Shown piece by piece: positions 35,839 to 44,445 of a DNA stretch of 64,000 nucleotides. The DNA lies in assembly GCA_035651455.1 (NCBI GenBank), contig DASRFR010000058.1, positions 558,001 to 622,000 on the forward strand, given 5' to 3'. The first letter of the stretch is position 1, and every line of letters begins with the position of its first letter. The translations under genes were made by a program, and so were the position numbers. This DNA is from DASRFR01 sp035651455 (GTDB lineage Bacteria; Acidobacteriota; Terriglobia; Terriglobales; Acidobacteriaceae). The notes beneath the pieces are model-generated. The model searched no databases, was not told where the DNA came from, and saw nothing but the letters and a program-made list of their open reading frames with translations.

Positions 35839-36842
35839 CCGTACCCGTAGAAAAGCAGGCTAGTCTGTTGAGCACACGCTTCGAGCCAGTACTTCATCGC
35901 CATCCCGCAAACCCGATTCTAACGAGTAACGAATGGCCGTATCCCATCAACAGCGTCTTCAACGCGGGCGCAACGCTGCTGGCGGATGGCACGACGCTGT
36001 TGCTCTGCCGCGTGGAAGATCGCCGTGGGTTGTCCCATTTCTGTGCCGCGCGCTCTCGCAACGGCGTCGATGGATGGCAGGTCGACCCAGAGCCCACGTT
36101 GATGGCGGATGCCAAGAATTTCCCGGAAGAGATCTGGGGTATTGAGGATCCTCGCATCACCTTCGTCCCCGAACTACAGCAATACGTTGTCACCTACACT
36201 TCCTATTCGCGCGGCGGACCTGGCGTGTCGCTTGCCCTTACCAAAGATTTCCGCACCTTCGAACGATATGGTGTGATTATGCCGCCGGACGATAAAGACT
36301 CCGCTCTCCTGCCCCGGAGAATCGACGGATGCTGGGCCCTTATTCATCGTCCGATGACAACGCTCGGATCCCACATGTGGATTTCTTACTCTCCCGACCT
36401 ACGCTATTGGGGCCGGCACAGGCTCATGCTGGAAGCTCGCCGCGGTGCCTGGTGGGATGCTAACAAGATCGGGCTGTCTCCGCCCCCCATCGAGACTGCT
36501 CGCGGATGGCTCGTGTTCTATCATGGAGTTCGGCATACGCCCTCTGGCTGTCTGTACCGATTGGGCTTGGCACTTTTCGATCTCGAAAACCCGGAGAAGT
36601 GCTTGTTACGAGGGGATTCGTGGATCTTTGGACCAGAGGCGGACTACGAACGTCATGGCGATGTCGATGATGTCGTGTTTCCCTGTGGCTATACAATGGA
36701 TGCCGATGGTGACACGCTCAACATCTACTACGGAGCCGCGGATTGCGCGATCGCCCTGGCTCGTGCCAGTGTAAAATCGTTACTCGATTGGCTCGACGTT
36801 AACGGAAGTTGCGAACGCCGCCAGCGCGCGCAGGATTTATGA
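35835..36842 (+). CDS. GH130 family glycoside phosphorylase/hydrolase (beta-mannoside type)
   Basis: 335 aa five-bladed beta-propeller. Family marks: PINSVFNAGATLLADGTTLL, LLCRVEDRRGLSH, EEIWGIEDPRITF with the candidate catalytic Asp, and the VVFPCGYTMDADGDTLNIYY C-terminal motif (overlapping parts). GH130 members phosphorolyse or hydrolyse beta-mannosides such as mannosyl-glucose or mannosyl-GlcNAc. The start overlaps the glycosyltransferase stop (ATGA) and the stop overlaps the next gene's ATG, so this is a tight three-gene operon. Confidence 0.88.
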   Translation: MTVPVEKQASLLSTRFEPVLHRHPANPILTSNEWPYPINSVFNAGATLLADGTTLLLCRVEDRRGLSHFCAARSRNGVDGWQVDPEPTLMADAKNFPEEIWGIEDPRITFVPELQQYVVTYTSYSRGGPGVSLALTKDFRTFERYGVIMPPDDKDSALLPRRIDGCWALIHRPMTTLGSHMWISYSPDLRYWGRHRLMLEARRGAWWDANKIGLSPPPIETARGWLVFYHGVRHTPSGCLYRLGLALFDLENPEKCLLRGDSWIFGPEADYERHGDVDDVVFPCGYTMDADGDTLNIYYGAADCAIALARASVKSLLDWLDVNGSCERRQRAQDL

Positions 36843-37012
36843 AATCTCTTGTTTGGATTCTCCAGTTTCTCTTTGGCTGCCGACATCGTCATCAAAGTCG
36901 GGTCTTCACCATCAAACACCGTACCTACAAGGTCTGCTTCGACTGTGGACGGGAATTCGACTTGCCAGACGCACGCGTGCCCGTGCAATCCACCTCTCGG
37001 GCTGCTGCTTAG
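36839..37012 (+). CDS. Small Cys-pair protein at the end of the GT-GH130 operon
   Basis: 57 aa, ATG at 36839 overlapping the GH130 stop (ATGA). Hydrophobic N terminus (MKSLVWILQFLFGCRHRHQS) followed by VCFDCGREFDLP; with the first Cys/His group this could form a zinc site. No family recognised. Translational coupling to the glycosyltransferase/GH130 pair is the main functional clue. Confidence 0.6.
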   Translation: MKSLVWILQFLFGCRHRHQSRVFTIKHRTYKVCFDCGREFDLPDARVPVQSTSRAAA

Positions 37013-37385
37013 GAACGGACTCCGAGCCTGGAAACTAAAGCTTTGTGCGTCGATCCACTTCTTGGGGTGGCAACCTTGATTTCACATGTGAGCTATCTTG
37101 CTCAGACGCTCAATGCCATCTCTGTCATTCTTAATCATCTTCTGAGTGTGTAGACGGAACCGCGAAGCTGAATCGCAGCTCCTACCTTAGGTCGCCCGGC
37201 ACGTGTCCTGATCAGGTCACGCCGGCTACCACATCCAGCGAATCAGCACTCTTCATCCGTGTACCGCGCCGCTAAGCCTTAGGGAGGAACACGATTCGGC
37301 CCAAACGACTCTCGGACGCCGCTGCAAGCACCTTCTTCAGGCGGATCGAGGGGTTATCTCGCGCAACAAGGAAGGTAAAAAGATC
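37013..37385. other. Intergenic region with a Crp-type palindrome
   Basis: About 370 bp; holds the palindrome at 37089 and an AGGGAGGAAC near 37281 that is not followed by a gene start. Confidence 0.35.
37089..37104. promoter_or_regulatory. Crp-type palindrome TGAGCTATCTTGCTCA (one mismatch)
   Basis: About 280 bp upstream of the Thivi_2564-type gene, arms TGAGC/GCTCA perfect. Confidence 0.45.
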
Positions 37386-37589
37386 ATGCCTCTACTCCAA
37401 ATTCTCGAAGTTCTGGTCGTTGTAGGCGTTCTCCTGTGGGCGGTAAACCGCTTCATCCCAATGCAGGGATCCATCAAATCCATTCTGAATGGCGTCGTGG
37501 TCATCGCAGTGGTTCTGTGGCTGCTGAATATTTTTGGATTGTTCCATTCGCTGGCCAGGGTTCATGTCGGCGTACTCCTGAACTCGTAG
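37386..37589 (+). CDS. Thivi_2564 family small membrane protein
   Basis: 67 aa, ATG at 37386 preceded by GGAAGG. Two membrane helices (LQILEVLVVVGVLLWAVNRF and ILNGVVVIAVVLWLLNIFGL) joined by the IPMQGSIKSILN loop, which is the diagnostic pattern of this family. Function unknown; these genes commonly lie beside OmpA, DUF3309 and Crp-type stress genes, as here. Confidence 0.85.
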   Translation: MPLLQILEVLVVVGVLLWAVNRFIPMQGSIKSILNGVVVIAVVLWLLNIFGLFHSLARVHVGVLLNS

Positions 37590-37661
37590 AGGAACCTGCA
37601 ACATGCACCACTAACATTCGCATTCCGCAATACGGCAGACATGCTGCCTCAAGGAGATACT

Positions 37662-39371
37662 TTGAAAACGAAGCTGTTTCTGGTAGCTGGAATTATCCTC
37701 AGTCTGAGCGCATGGGCGCAGACTAACTCGCAAACCAACCCGGCACTCGAACCGTTGAGCCCGATGCCTGTCTTTCACGTGACTGTCACTAGCAGGAGTG
37801 TGCAGGCAGTCAACTACAAACACCGCAGCGGAGCCTCAAAACTCGATTTTGCGGGTACGGACCTTATGCCTGCGGCGACTGGTCAAGCGAAAGTGGAAAG
37901 CAAAAAGGGCTACACCGAAATCGAAGTCGAATTTGGAAATCTGCAAAAGCCTACAACTTTCGGCAATGAGTATCTGACCTACATCTTGTGGGCAATATCC
38001 CCAGAAGGCCGCGCCGTCAATCTGGGCGAGGTTCTGGTCGGCGACAATCATCGCAGCAAACTGGACGTAACCACGGATCTCCAGGCTTTCGCGCTGATCG
38101 TTACCGCGGAGCCTTACTACGCCGTGCGCCAACCCAGCAACGTAGTTGTGATCGAGAATGTGGTTCGTGAAGACACCAAGGGAACGACGGAAACGGTGAA
38201 TGCCAAGTATGAATTGATGGAGCGCGGCGGCTACATTCCCACCGGCTACAAGTTCGATCCAGTGGTCCTGAATGCGAAGTTGCCCCTGGAATTCTTCGAG
38301 GCCCGCAATGCACTGCGTATCGCTCAATCCGAGGGAGCCGAGCAGTACGCCGGCGACAGCTACAAACACGCAGTCCAGTTGATGGACAAAGCAGATGCCG
38401 ATGCCACCAGCAAGCATATCGATAAAAAGTCGCTGATCGCGACCTCCCGCGAGGCAGTGCAGACCGCGGAAGATGCTCGCGCGATCGCCGTCGCAAAGAT
38501 GGACGACGTCCGTTTGGAAAACGAGCGACAGGCCTCCAGGGATGCGCAGGCCAAAACGCAAGGTGAGGCAGATGCGGCGATGCGACAGAAGGAACAAGCT
38601 GAGTCTGACACCACCAGAGCCCAAAGCGCGAACGCCCAGGCTCAGTCCGATATGGCACAAGCACAAGCCGCGAAAATGCAGGCGGAATCCGACACCGTGA
38701 ATGCGCAGGCTGCCAAGGCTCAGGCTGAAGCAGATTCGGCGAAGGCACGGACTGACGAAGCGGACGCGCAGGCTGCAACTGCAAAAGCTCAATCAGATAT
38801 GGCGGCTAACCAGGCTTCCTCCGCAACCGCACTCTCGGCAGCGCAGGCGGATGCCGACCAATCCCGGGCCGCTTCGCTGAAGGCGCAGCAATCCCTGGAG
38901 CAAGCCGATGCTGAAAAGATGGAAATGCGTAAGCGGCTGTCTCAACAGTTGAACTCGATCCTTCAAACTCGCGAGAGTGCGCGCGGCCTGATTGTCAGCA
39001 TGTCCGACGTCCTGTTTGACAGCGGAAAGTATTCGCTGAAACCAGGAGCACGCGAGAAGCTGGCGAAAGTCGCCGGAATCTTGCTGTCATACCCGGGGCT
39101 CAACATCGAAGTTGGCGGCTATACCGACAATGTCGGCGGCGATGCTATGAATCAAACGTTGTCCGAGAATCGTGCCGGTTCCGTGCGCGACTACCTGGTA
39201 CAGCAGGGCGTATCGACGAATGCGGTCTCATCCCGAGGTTACGGCAATAGCCTGCCAGTAGCTTCCAACGATAACTCCGCCGGCCGGCAGCAGAACCGCA
39301 GGGTCGAACTACTGGTCTCCGGCGAAGCTATCGGCAACCCGGCCAATCCAACTACAGGAAGCTTACGCTAG
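37662..39371 (+). CDS. OmpA family outer membrane/peptidoglycan-binding protein with coiled coil
   Basis: 569 aa from the TTG at 37662 with AAGGAG 5 nt upstream; the ATG at 37641 lacks a ribosome-binding site. Signal peptide (LFLVAGIILSLSAWA), N-terminal beta domain, a DUF4398-like helical part, a long Ala/Gln/Asp coiled coil (about residues 250-400) and the C-terminal OmpA domain (SDVLFDSGKYSLKPGAREKL, VGGYTDNVGGDAMNQTLSEN, RAGSVRDYL) with the conserved Asp and Arg that hold peptidoglycan. It links the outer membrane to the wall or spans the periplasm. Confidence 0.9.
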   Translation: MKTKLFLVAGIILSLSAWAQTNSQTNPALEPLSPMPVFHVTVTSRSVQAVNYKHRSGASKLDFAGTDLMPAATGQAKVESKKGYTEIEVEFGNLQKPTTFGNEYLTYILWAISPEGRAVNLGEVLVGDNHRSKLDVTTDLQAFALIVTAEPYYAVRQPSNVVVIENVVREDTKGTTETVNAKYELMERGGYIPTGYKFDPVVLNAKLPLEFFEARNALRIAQSEGAEQYAGDSYKHAVQLMDKADADATSKHIDKKSLIATSREAVQTAEDARAIAVAKMDDVRLENERQASRDAQAKTQGEADAAMRQKEQAESDTTRAQSANAQAQSDMAQAQAAKMQAESDTVNAQAAKAQAEADSAKARTDEADAQAATAKAQSDMAANQASSATALSAAQADADQSRAASLKAQQSLEQADAEKMEMRKRLSQQLNSILQTRESARGLIVSMSDVLFDSGKYSLKPGAREKLAKVAGILLSYPGLNIEVGGYTDNVGGDAMNQTLSENRAGSVRDYLVQQGVSTNAVSSRGYGNSLPVASNDNSAGRQQNRRVELLVSGEAIGNPANPTTGSLR

Positions 39372-39446
39372 AGCGAACTGGCAAATGAGCCGAGGCGGTG
39401 CAATCTCGGAGGTTGCCCCGCTTCTTGAACAGAAAGGGAGAAAGAC

Positions 39447-39602
39447 ATGCTGGGAACCATCTTGATTGTGGTCTTGATTCTGGCACTTCTCGGCGCGTTA
39501 CCGCGCTGGTCGCACAGCAAGGATTGGGGTTATGCCCCGACCGGTGGTGTAGGCATCGTGCTTTTAATCGTCGTGGTTCTACTGGTGCTGGGACGCATCT
39601 AG
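39447..39602 (+). CDS. DUF3309 family small membrane protein
   Basis: 51 aa, ATG at 39447 with GGGAG upstream. The sequence (MLGTILIVVLILALLGALPR, WSHSKDWGYAPTGGVGIVLL, IVVVLLVLGRI) matches the DUF3309 pattern of two helices separated by a W-x-x-S-x-x-WGYxPxGG loop. Its TAG overlaps the GTG of the next gene by one base, so the two are translationally coupled. Confidence 0.85.
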   Translation: MLGTILIVVLILALLGALPRWSHSKDWGYAPTGGVGIVLLIVVVLLVLGRI

Positions 39603-40927
39603 TGACCAACCGCATCACGATCTCACTTCGAGCGAGCGCCCGCGGCGGGCGCCGCTTCTTTATTGCTGCTTCGGCAATTGTTCTGGCGGTCCTCATCTTC
39701 AGCGACGCCTCGTCCGCATACTCCGTGCTCACTCACGAGGAAATCATAGATCTGTTGTGGGCTGCCGAGATCCGGCCCCTGCTCCTGCAACGTTATCCCG
39801 GACTGTCCGAGGAGCAGATCACCGAAGCCCATGCCTACGCCTATGGGGGCGCGGTCATCCAGGACCTGGGGTATTACCCTTTCGGCAGCACAGAGTTCAG
39901 CGACCTGGTGCATTACGTCCGCAGCGGAGACTTTGTTAGCGAGTTGTTGCTCGAAAGTCAGGATGTCGACGAGTACGCCTTCGCGCTGGGCGCACTGTCG
40001 CACTATGCCTCGGATATCGCCGGCCATCCGGCAGTCAACCAGGCCGTTGCCATCGAATATCCCAAGCTACGAGCGAAATACGGCAAGTCGGTCCGTTACG
40101 CGCAGGATCGGACCGCTCACCTTAAGACCGAGTTCGGATTTGATACCGTGCAGGTTGCGAAGAACCGTTATGCCTCGCAGCAGTATCACGATTTCATCGG
40201 CTTCCTTGTATCTAAGGCTTTACTCGAACGCGTGTTTCCTGTGGTCTATGGAATGCAGTTGAAAGACGTGCTGACCCATGAAGACTTGGCGGTGGGCTCA
40301 TATCGCTTCGCAGTAAGCCGGATGATTCCTGAGATGACCCAGGTCGCGCTGCAAACACATAAGAAGGAACTCGTGCGCGAGACTCCAAATTTCACCAAAC
40401 GGAAGTTCCTCTATCGTTTGTCGCGCTCCGATTACGAAAAGCGATGGGGAAAAGACTACAAAAAGCCCGGCGTTCGCACGCGCATCTTATCGACGCTGTT
40501 ACGGTACATGCCGAAGATCGGTCCCTTCAAAGGCTTGGCTTTCAATAATCCGACCCCGCAAACTGAAGATCTCTACTTCAAAAGCATCAATACCACCGTC
40601 GACCAGTACCGCGCTCTTCTCGAGCAAGTGCGGAACGACAAACTTGTGCTTTCCAACTGCGATCTCGATACCGGGCGGCCTACCAAAGGGGCGGAATACT
40701 CGCTCACTGACGATACGTACGCAAAGTTGCTGGTTCAACTCTCGGACCGGAAGTTCGATCTGACATCACCCGAACTGCGCGAGAATATCCTGCAGTTCTA
40801 TTCAGACGTCGGAGCCGCGATCGAAACGAAAAAAGACCCTGGCCGTTGGCATAGTGTGCAGACGTCCCTGGAGCAACTGGAATCGGCAGTGTTGATACAA
40901 ACGGGCGTCAGTGATTCTAGCCAATGA
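39602..40927 (+). CDS. Secreted zinc-dependent phospholipase C-like protein
   Basis: 441 aa from the GTG at 39602 (TAGTG overlap with DUF3309). Signal segment (FFIAASAIVLAVLIFSDASS) then the zinc-dependent phospholipase C/S1-P1 nuclease-like fold: SVLTHEEIIDLLW, QDLGYYPFGS and ALGALSHYASDIAGHPAVNQ supply His/Asp ligands. Substrate unknown. A fragment of a second copy of its C terminus remains at 19681-19875. It is the last gene before the right end of the element. Confidence 0.8.
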   Translation: MTNRITISLRASARGGRRFFIAASAIVLAVLIFSDASSAYSVLTHEEIIDLLWAAEIRPLLLQRYPGLSEEQITEAHAYAYGGAVIQDLGYYPFGSTEFSDLVHYVRSGDFVSELLLESQDVDEYAFALGALSHYASDIAGHPAVNQAVAIEYPKLRAKYGKSVRYAQDRTAHLKTEFGFDTVQVAKNRYASQQYHDFIGFLVSKALLERVFPVVYGMQLKDVLTHEDLAVGSYRFAVSRMIPEMTQVALQTHKKELVRETPNFTKRKFLYRLSRSDYEKRWGKDYKKPGVRTRILSTLLRYMPKIGPFKGLAFNNPTPQTEDLYFKSINTTVDQYRALLEQVRNDKLVLSNCDLDTGRPTKGAEYSLTDDTYAKLLVQLSDRKFDLTSPELRENILQFYSDVGAAIETKKDPGRWHSVQTSLEQLESAVLIQTGVSDSSQ

Positions 40928-41390
40928 AATCTCAGGCCAAACTTCGCCGGCACTCTCAAAAAGACCGCATTAGGCTAAAGTCGAGGTCCGCCTCAAAGCT
41001 CAGCGTCAATCAACGCCTTGGGGTCAACGGCAGTCAGTTTGATAAGCACAACTCGCTTGCCGTCCTTGGTGAGCCGAGAGGTTGCGCTGGTCACGAGTAG
41101 CTTTTTATCTTGCTTTCATCGCCGTCAGATTGGATTGATTGCACCCATCCCCAATAGTCGCAATTTTGCGCATTGTACCGATGTTGCGCAGTGGTTCGGC
41201 AAACTGAAGTGACATTGTTCGATGCAAGGCGAATTCCGGGTACTCAAAGGGCCCCTGACCAATCTCCTGTTTGCATCTCCTTGAATTGCTGTGGCGCGCA
41301 TGGAGCAATCTGGACGTGCAAGTTGTTGTTTAAGGCATGGATCGCGCGTTGGTTTGATCATCCTGCCGAGCTCAAGCATCATCTCACGAG

Positions 41391-41412
41391 GTGTGCCGTA
41401 AGTGTGCCGTAC
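41391..41412 (+). repeat. Paired direct repeats GTGTGCCGTA, right end of the element
   Basis: Copies at 41391-41400 and 41402-41411, 11 bp apart; the same pair lies at 9915-9937. Located 131 bp inside the right attachment repeat. Confidence 0.6.
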
Positions 41413-41542
41413 GCTTCGATCCGCTATACGCCAATTCAAGCTTTTTCGCTACCCAGCAGTGCTGCTTCCGTGCGGGCTAAATTGTTCGGAAGTGATTGAA
41501 CAATAAAGCGATCGCAAGCATGGAATCGGTTCTGACCGAACT

Positions 41543-41593
41543 ACTCTTAATCAGTAGGTTGTAGGTTCGATTCCTACCGCGCTCACCATCTTT
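41543..41593 (+). repeat. Right attachment repeat (displaced tRNA-Lys 3' half)
   Basis: ACTCTTAATCAGTAGGTTG, T arm GTAGG-TTCGATT-CCTAC, GCGCTCACCA and TCTTT, matching 9835-9885 except for one compensatory base pair. Only the 3' half is present, so it is not a functional tRNA. Probably the original tRNA end displaced by integration. Confidence 0.85.
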
Positions 41594-42131
41594 AGAATCA
41601 ATAGCATACAAGATAATCACGAGCACTGCGATGGTGCGTTTCGGCATTTCCGCTTCCACTCTTGACCTTTCTTCTCAATGGTTTACCTGCTTCCAGACCA
41701 ACTGACAAGATGGTCAGTTGGCCACTAAATCACGTAAGTAGAAAACCTTCGTACTCAATGAGATACGGATGGCTCAAGAACAATCGTGTCCTTCTTGCGT
41801 CCTTAATATTTCGGGCTTTTCTCTCCGGTTAGGATCGGCAGTCGGCATTCCGCGCCGGAAGTGCTCCGCAGGGGCGATGGAAATTTCACCAAATTACTCG
41901 GGTGGGCTTCGTGGATTGACCTTTATCTCCCTTGTTGCTGGAATGGCAAGCAGCGGAACGGAGGGTTATAGTGATTCCAAGACAGCGCACGGTGGTTTAA
42001 TTAGGTGTCCGTGGTGTCCATGAGTCGGGGAATCTGGTTCTATGGGGTTGAAACGGAGACACGGGCGAAACGATTGAATCTGAGGAAAGATAGCAAGTAC
42101 GCGGATTCGCACTAGTGGGGAGAAAACAAGT

Positions 42132-42176
42132 TGGGGAGGTAGTTCAGTTGATTAGAACGCTCCTCTCTAACGCAGG
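42132..42176 (+). other. tRNA-like 5' half fragment
   Basis: Acceptor-like GGGGAGG, TA, D arm GTTC-AGTTGATTA-GAAC and an anticodon-arm-like part with loop CTCTAAC. The anticodon stem is poorly paired and no T arm follows, so it is a remnant, perhaps another attachment scar 0.5 kb outside the first element. Confidence 0.4.
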
Positions 42177-42361
42177 ATTGATGTAAGCAATTTAAAAAAG
42201 CAACTTAAGACGCATAATATCTGATCGCCTGTTACGGTACCTCCTACCTTCCCAGCATTTCGAGAAGCTGGTGTCCACGCGAACATTCGACTTGCGACTA
42301 GAGGGGTCTTCTTCCAAGATCGGAACTGCGTAGCCCATGCTCGATAAAGAGAACTAAGATG

Positions 42362-42751
42362 ATGCAGGAACTCGAAGTCTATTCCATGATTGGCGCGGAA
42401 GGTTTCACGCGGTTGGTCGCTGCCTTCTATCGGCAGGTGCCGCAAGATAACCTTTTGGGACCCATGTACCCGGCGCAGGATCTCTCAGGTGCTGAGCAGC
42501 GCCTCCGAGATTTCCTGATCGGTCGGTTCGGGGGGCCGCAGAGTTACATCGAACACAGAGGCCACCCACGCCTGCGCGCGCGGCATTCTCCGTTCCATAT
42601 AAATCAGGCCGCCCGCGATCGATGGATGCGCTTGATGAATAGTGCTTTTGGAGAAGCTGCACTGCCGGAAGAGGCCGAGCAAGTTCTTCGGAAATTCCTC
42701 GATGGGATGTCGACGTTCATGATCAATCAGGCTGAGCCTGGAATGCGCTAG
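42362..42751 (+). CDS. Truncated haemoglobin (group II-like)
   Basis: 129-130 aa (ATG at 42359 or 42362). The 2-on-2 globin pattern is clear: GAEGFTRLVAAFYRQVPQDN, LLGPMYPAQDL, FLIGRFGGPQSYIEHRGHPR, and LRARHSPFHINQAARDRWM, where the His in RARHSPF is the likely proximal haem ligand. Truncated haemoglobins bind O2 and NO and often detoxify NO. It is followed by a cupin and a flavin reductase, which could supply electrons. Confidence 0.88.
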   Translation: MQELEVYSMIGAEGFTRLVAAFYRQVPQDNLLGPMYPAQDLSGAEQRLRDFLIGRFGGPQSYIEHRGHPRLRARHSPFHINQAARDRWMRLMNSAFGEAALPEEAEQVLRKFLDGMSTFMINQAEPGMR

Positions 42752-42814
42752 CGCAGCGCACAACGAGGCCCTGATGCCCGTTCATGTCGCTGAATTCCGG
42801 ACGGAGCAAGGGAC

Positions 42815-42830
42815 TGAGCAATCTTGACCG
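42815..42830. promoter_or_regulatory. Crp-type palindrome TGAGCAATCTTGACCG (one mismatch)
   Basis: 146 bp upstream of the cupin-flavin reductase genes. Confidence 0.45.
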
Positions 42831-42975
42831 GTATTGCCGAGGCATATCGTCGATCATCGTCTTCTCGGGTCTCGCTAGGTTTGAGAGATGGGCTGCGCCT
42901 GCTTAGTTGTAGCTGGGTGGTCAGCGCGTAATCACGACCGAGATGCGCAGACTCGCAAGGGAGAAGGTATTCATC

Positions 42976-43530
42976 ATGGCTACGGATCGAAGCATTTGCC
43001 ATCCCGGCGAGGGCATTGAGGAATTGAATCGATTGCCCGGGTTAGCGGAACCTCTGCTTCAAATCGACTTGGACCAAGAGTTGCAGCAACTGCGGCGAGA
43101 AGAGTCCTGGCGGCGGGAGACTGGGCGAAGCTCCAAAACCCTCGCGAAATATCCTGACTTTCGAATCGTTCTAATTCTGATGAAGAGCGGCACGAGAATG
43201 CGGCAGCATAAAGCAGAGGGGAGAATTTCCATCCAGCAATTGAAGGGGAAGGTCTGTATCCACCTGGCCGAACGAAAGGTGACTATGTCGGCCGGTCATC
43301 TGTTGGTGCTGGACTGCGGCGTGTTGCACGACGTCGAAGCGCTGGAAGAGAGCGCCCTATTGCTGACCATTTCTTGGCGAAGAGAGAAGAGTGACACAAC
43401 AGAATCGTTTTCGTCCGCTCAGCGGCACCTCGATGAACAAGCTGTGTCACGAATGGATGATGAAGGTGGCACCCACGGCGCCACCGATAGCCCCGCTGCT
43501 GCGGAACAGAAAGCCGGCCCCGGCAACTAG
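42976..43530 (+). CDS. Cupin-domain protein
   Basis: 184 aa from the ATG at 42976. Residues about 50-140 are a single cupin barrel (IVLILMKSGTRMRQHKAEGR, then MSAGHLLVLDCGVLHDVEAL) with the His residues expected at the barrel mouth, although the first motif is incomplete. The C-terminal 45 residues are polar and probably disordered. Function unknown; 90 bp before a strong ribosome-binding site of the next gene. Confidence 0.72.
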   Translation: MATDRSICHPGEGIEELNRLPGLAEPLLQIDLDQELQQLRREESWRRETGRSSKTLAKYPDFRIVLILMKSGTRMRQHKAEGRISIQQLKGKVCIHLAERKVTMSAGHLLVLDCGVLHDVEALEESALLLTISWRREKSDTTESFSSAQRHLDEQAVSRMDDEGGTHGATDSPAAAEQKAGPGN

Positions 43531-43620
43531 ACACTTGTTAAGAAGCTTCCCGCAACCCTGCGGCAAGAGTGGCTGTAACCGCACACGATTTATCGACTCT
43601 ATTCTATAAAGGAGGTAGCC

Positions 43621-44376
43621 ATGGTGACCGAGGCGGTCCTGACTGCAGTTCGAATGGCAAGTCAAACGTCCAAGCTGTTGCGTCGCGAGGAAGTTGCGGA
43701 AGGCACGATGGCCTTCCACTTCGAGAAGCCGTCCGGATTCAAGTTTAAAGCAGGGCAGTTCGTGGATGTGACACTCATCGAGCCGACAGAAACTGATGCC
43801 GAGGGAAACACCCGCACTTTTTCCATCGCAAGTCCTCCGTTCGAAAACCAGTTAGTGTTCACTACCCGCATGCGGGATACTGCTTTCAAGCGCTCATTGA
43901 AGAAAGTGCCGCTGGCAACGGAAGTGAAAATAGGCTCAGCCGCAGGCTCCTTCACCCTGCACAAGAATCGTGCCAAGCCGGCCGTGTTTCTCGCAGGCGG
44001 AATCGGAATCACGCCTTTTCTCAGCATCGTACGGCAAGCGCATCACGACCGCCTGCCGCAAGAGTTGTATCTTTTCTATTCCAATCGGCGGCCCGAAGAC
44101 GCACCGTTCCTGGACACTCTGCAGAACCTGGAGAAGACGAATCCCAACTTCCACTTGATCTGCACAATGACAGAAATGTCGAAATCCAAGAAGGAATGGA
44201 ATGGCGAGGTAGTTCCGATAGACCGAGAGATGCTGTCCAGGCATCTGACGACACTGCAAGGCCCCATCTATTACAGTGCCGGACCGCCCGTCATGGTAGC
44301 TGGCATGAAAGACATGCTTGAGAGTGCGTGCATTAACGAAGACGACATTCGAACGGAAGATTTTGCGGGATACTGA
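43621..44376 (+). CDS. Ferredoxin-NADP(+) reductase-like FAD oxidoreductase
   Basis: 251 aa, ATG at 43621 behind AAAGGAGG. FAD-binding beta-barrel with RTFSIASPP (the RxYS-type flavin motif) and an NAD(P) domain with FLAGGIGITPFLSIVRQA and the C-terminal YYSAGPPVMVAGMKDML. No ferredoxin or globin domain is fused. It is a candidate reductase for the neighbouring truncated haemoglobin, by context only. Confidence 0.88.
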   Translation: MVTEAVLTAVRMASQTSKLLRREEVAEGTMAFHFEKPSGFKFKAGQFVDVTLIEPTETDAEGNTRTFSIASPPFENQLVFTTRMRDTAFKRSLKKVPLATEVKIGSAAGSFTLHKNRAKPAVFLAGGIGITPFLSIVRQAHHDRLPQELYLFYSNRRPEDAPFLDTLQNLEKTNPNFHLICTMTEMSKSKKEWNGEVVPIDREMLSRHLTTLQGPIYYSAGPPVMVAGMKDMLESACINEDDIRTEDFAGY

Positions 44377-44391
44377 ACCTTGTCCGCGCTG

Positions 44392-44406
44392 CGGACGTCT
44401 GCACTC
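44392..44406. terminator. Short GC hairpin after the flavin reductase
   Basis: GTCCGC-GCT-GCGGAC, perfect 6-bp stem with a 3-nt loop, 16 bp after the stop; no T-tract follows, so it may only stabilise the mRNA end. Confidence 0.3.
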
Positions 44407-44445
44407 GGGCCGAACAAGTCGAACCGTCTAATGGAGGTGCACAGC

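Larger units (their letters stand above)
40928..42361. other. Long gene-poor stretch around the right end of the element
   Basis: About 1.4 kb without a convincing complete gene. It contains a possible leftward gene remnant (about 40993-41112, reading KLLVTSATSRLTKDGKRVVL), the GTGTGCCGTA repeats (41391), the tRNA-Lys repeat (41543), an inverted repeat CCAACTGAC/GTCAGTTGG (41698-41721) and a tRNA-like fragment (42132). The frame at 41769-42023 is unlikely to be coding. Confidence 0.45.

Noticed and set aside
37836..38792. 318-codon antisense frame inside the OmpA gene
   Set aside because: Caused by biased Ala/Gln codons of the coiled coil; no family-like sequence and no start signals.
38540..38900. 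Repetitive sequence that could look like a DNA repeat array
   Set aside because: It encodes the Ala/Gln-rich coiled coil of the OmpA protein; the units vary in length and sequence. No CRISPR array was seen anywhere in the window.
41769..42023. 84-codon frame with CPSC and CPWC
   Set aside because: No ribosome-binding site and no protein-like middle; the Cys pairs are too far apart for a zinc ribbon.
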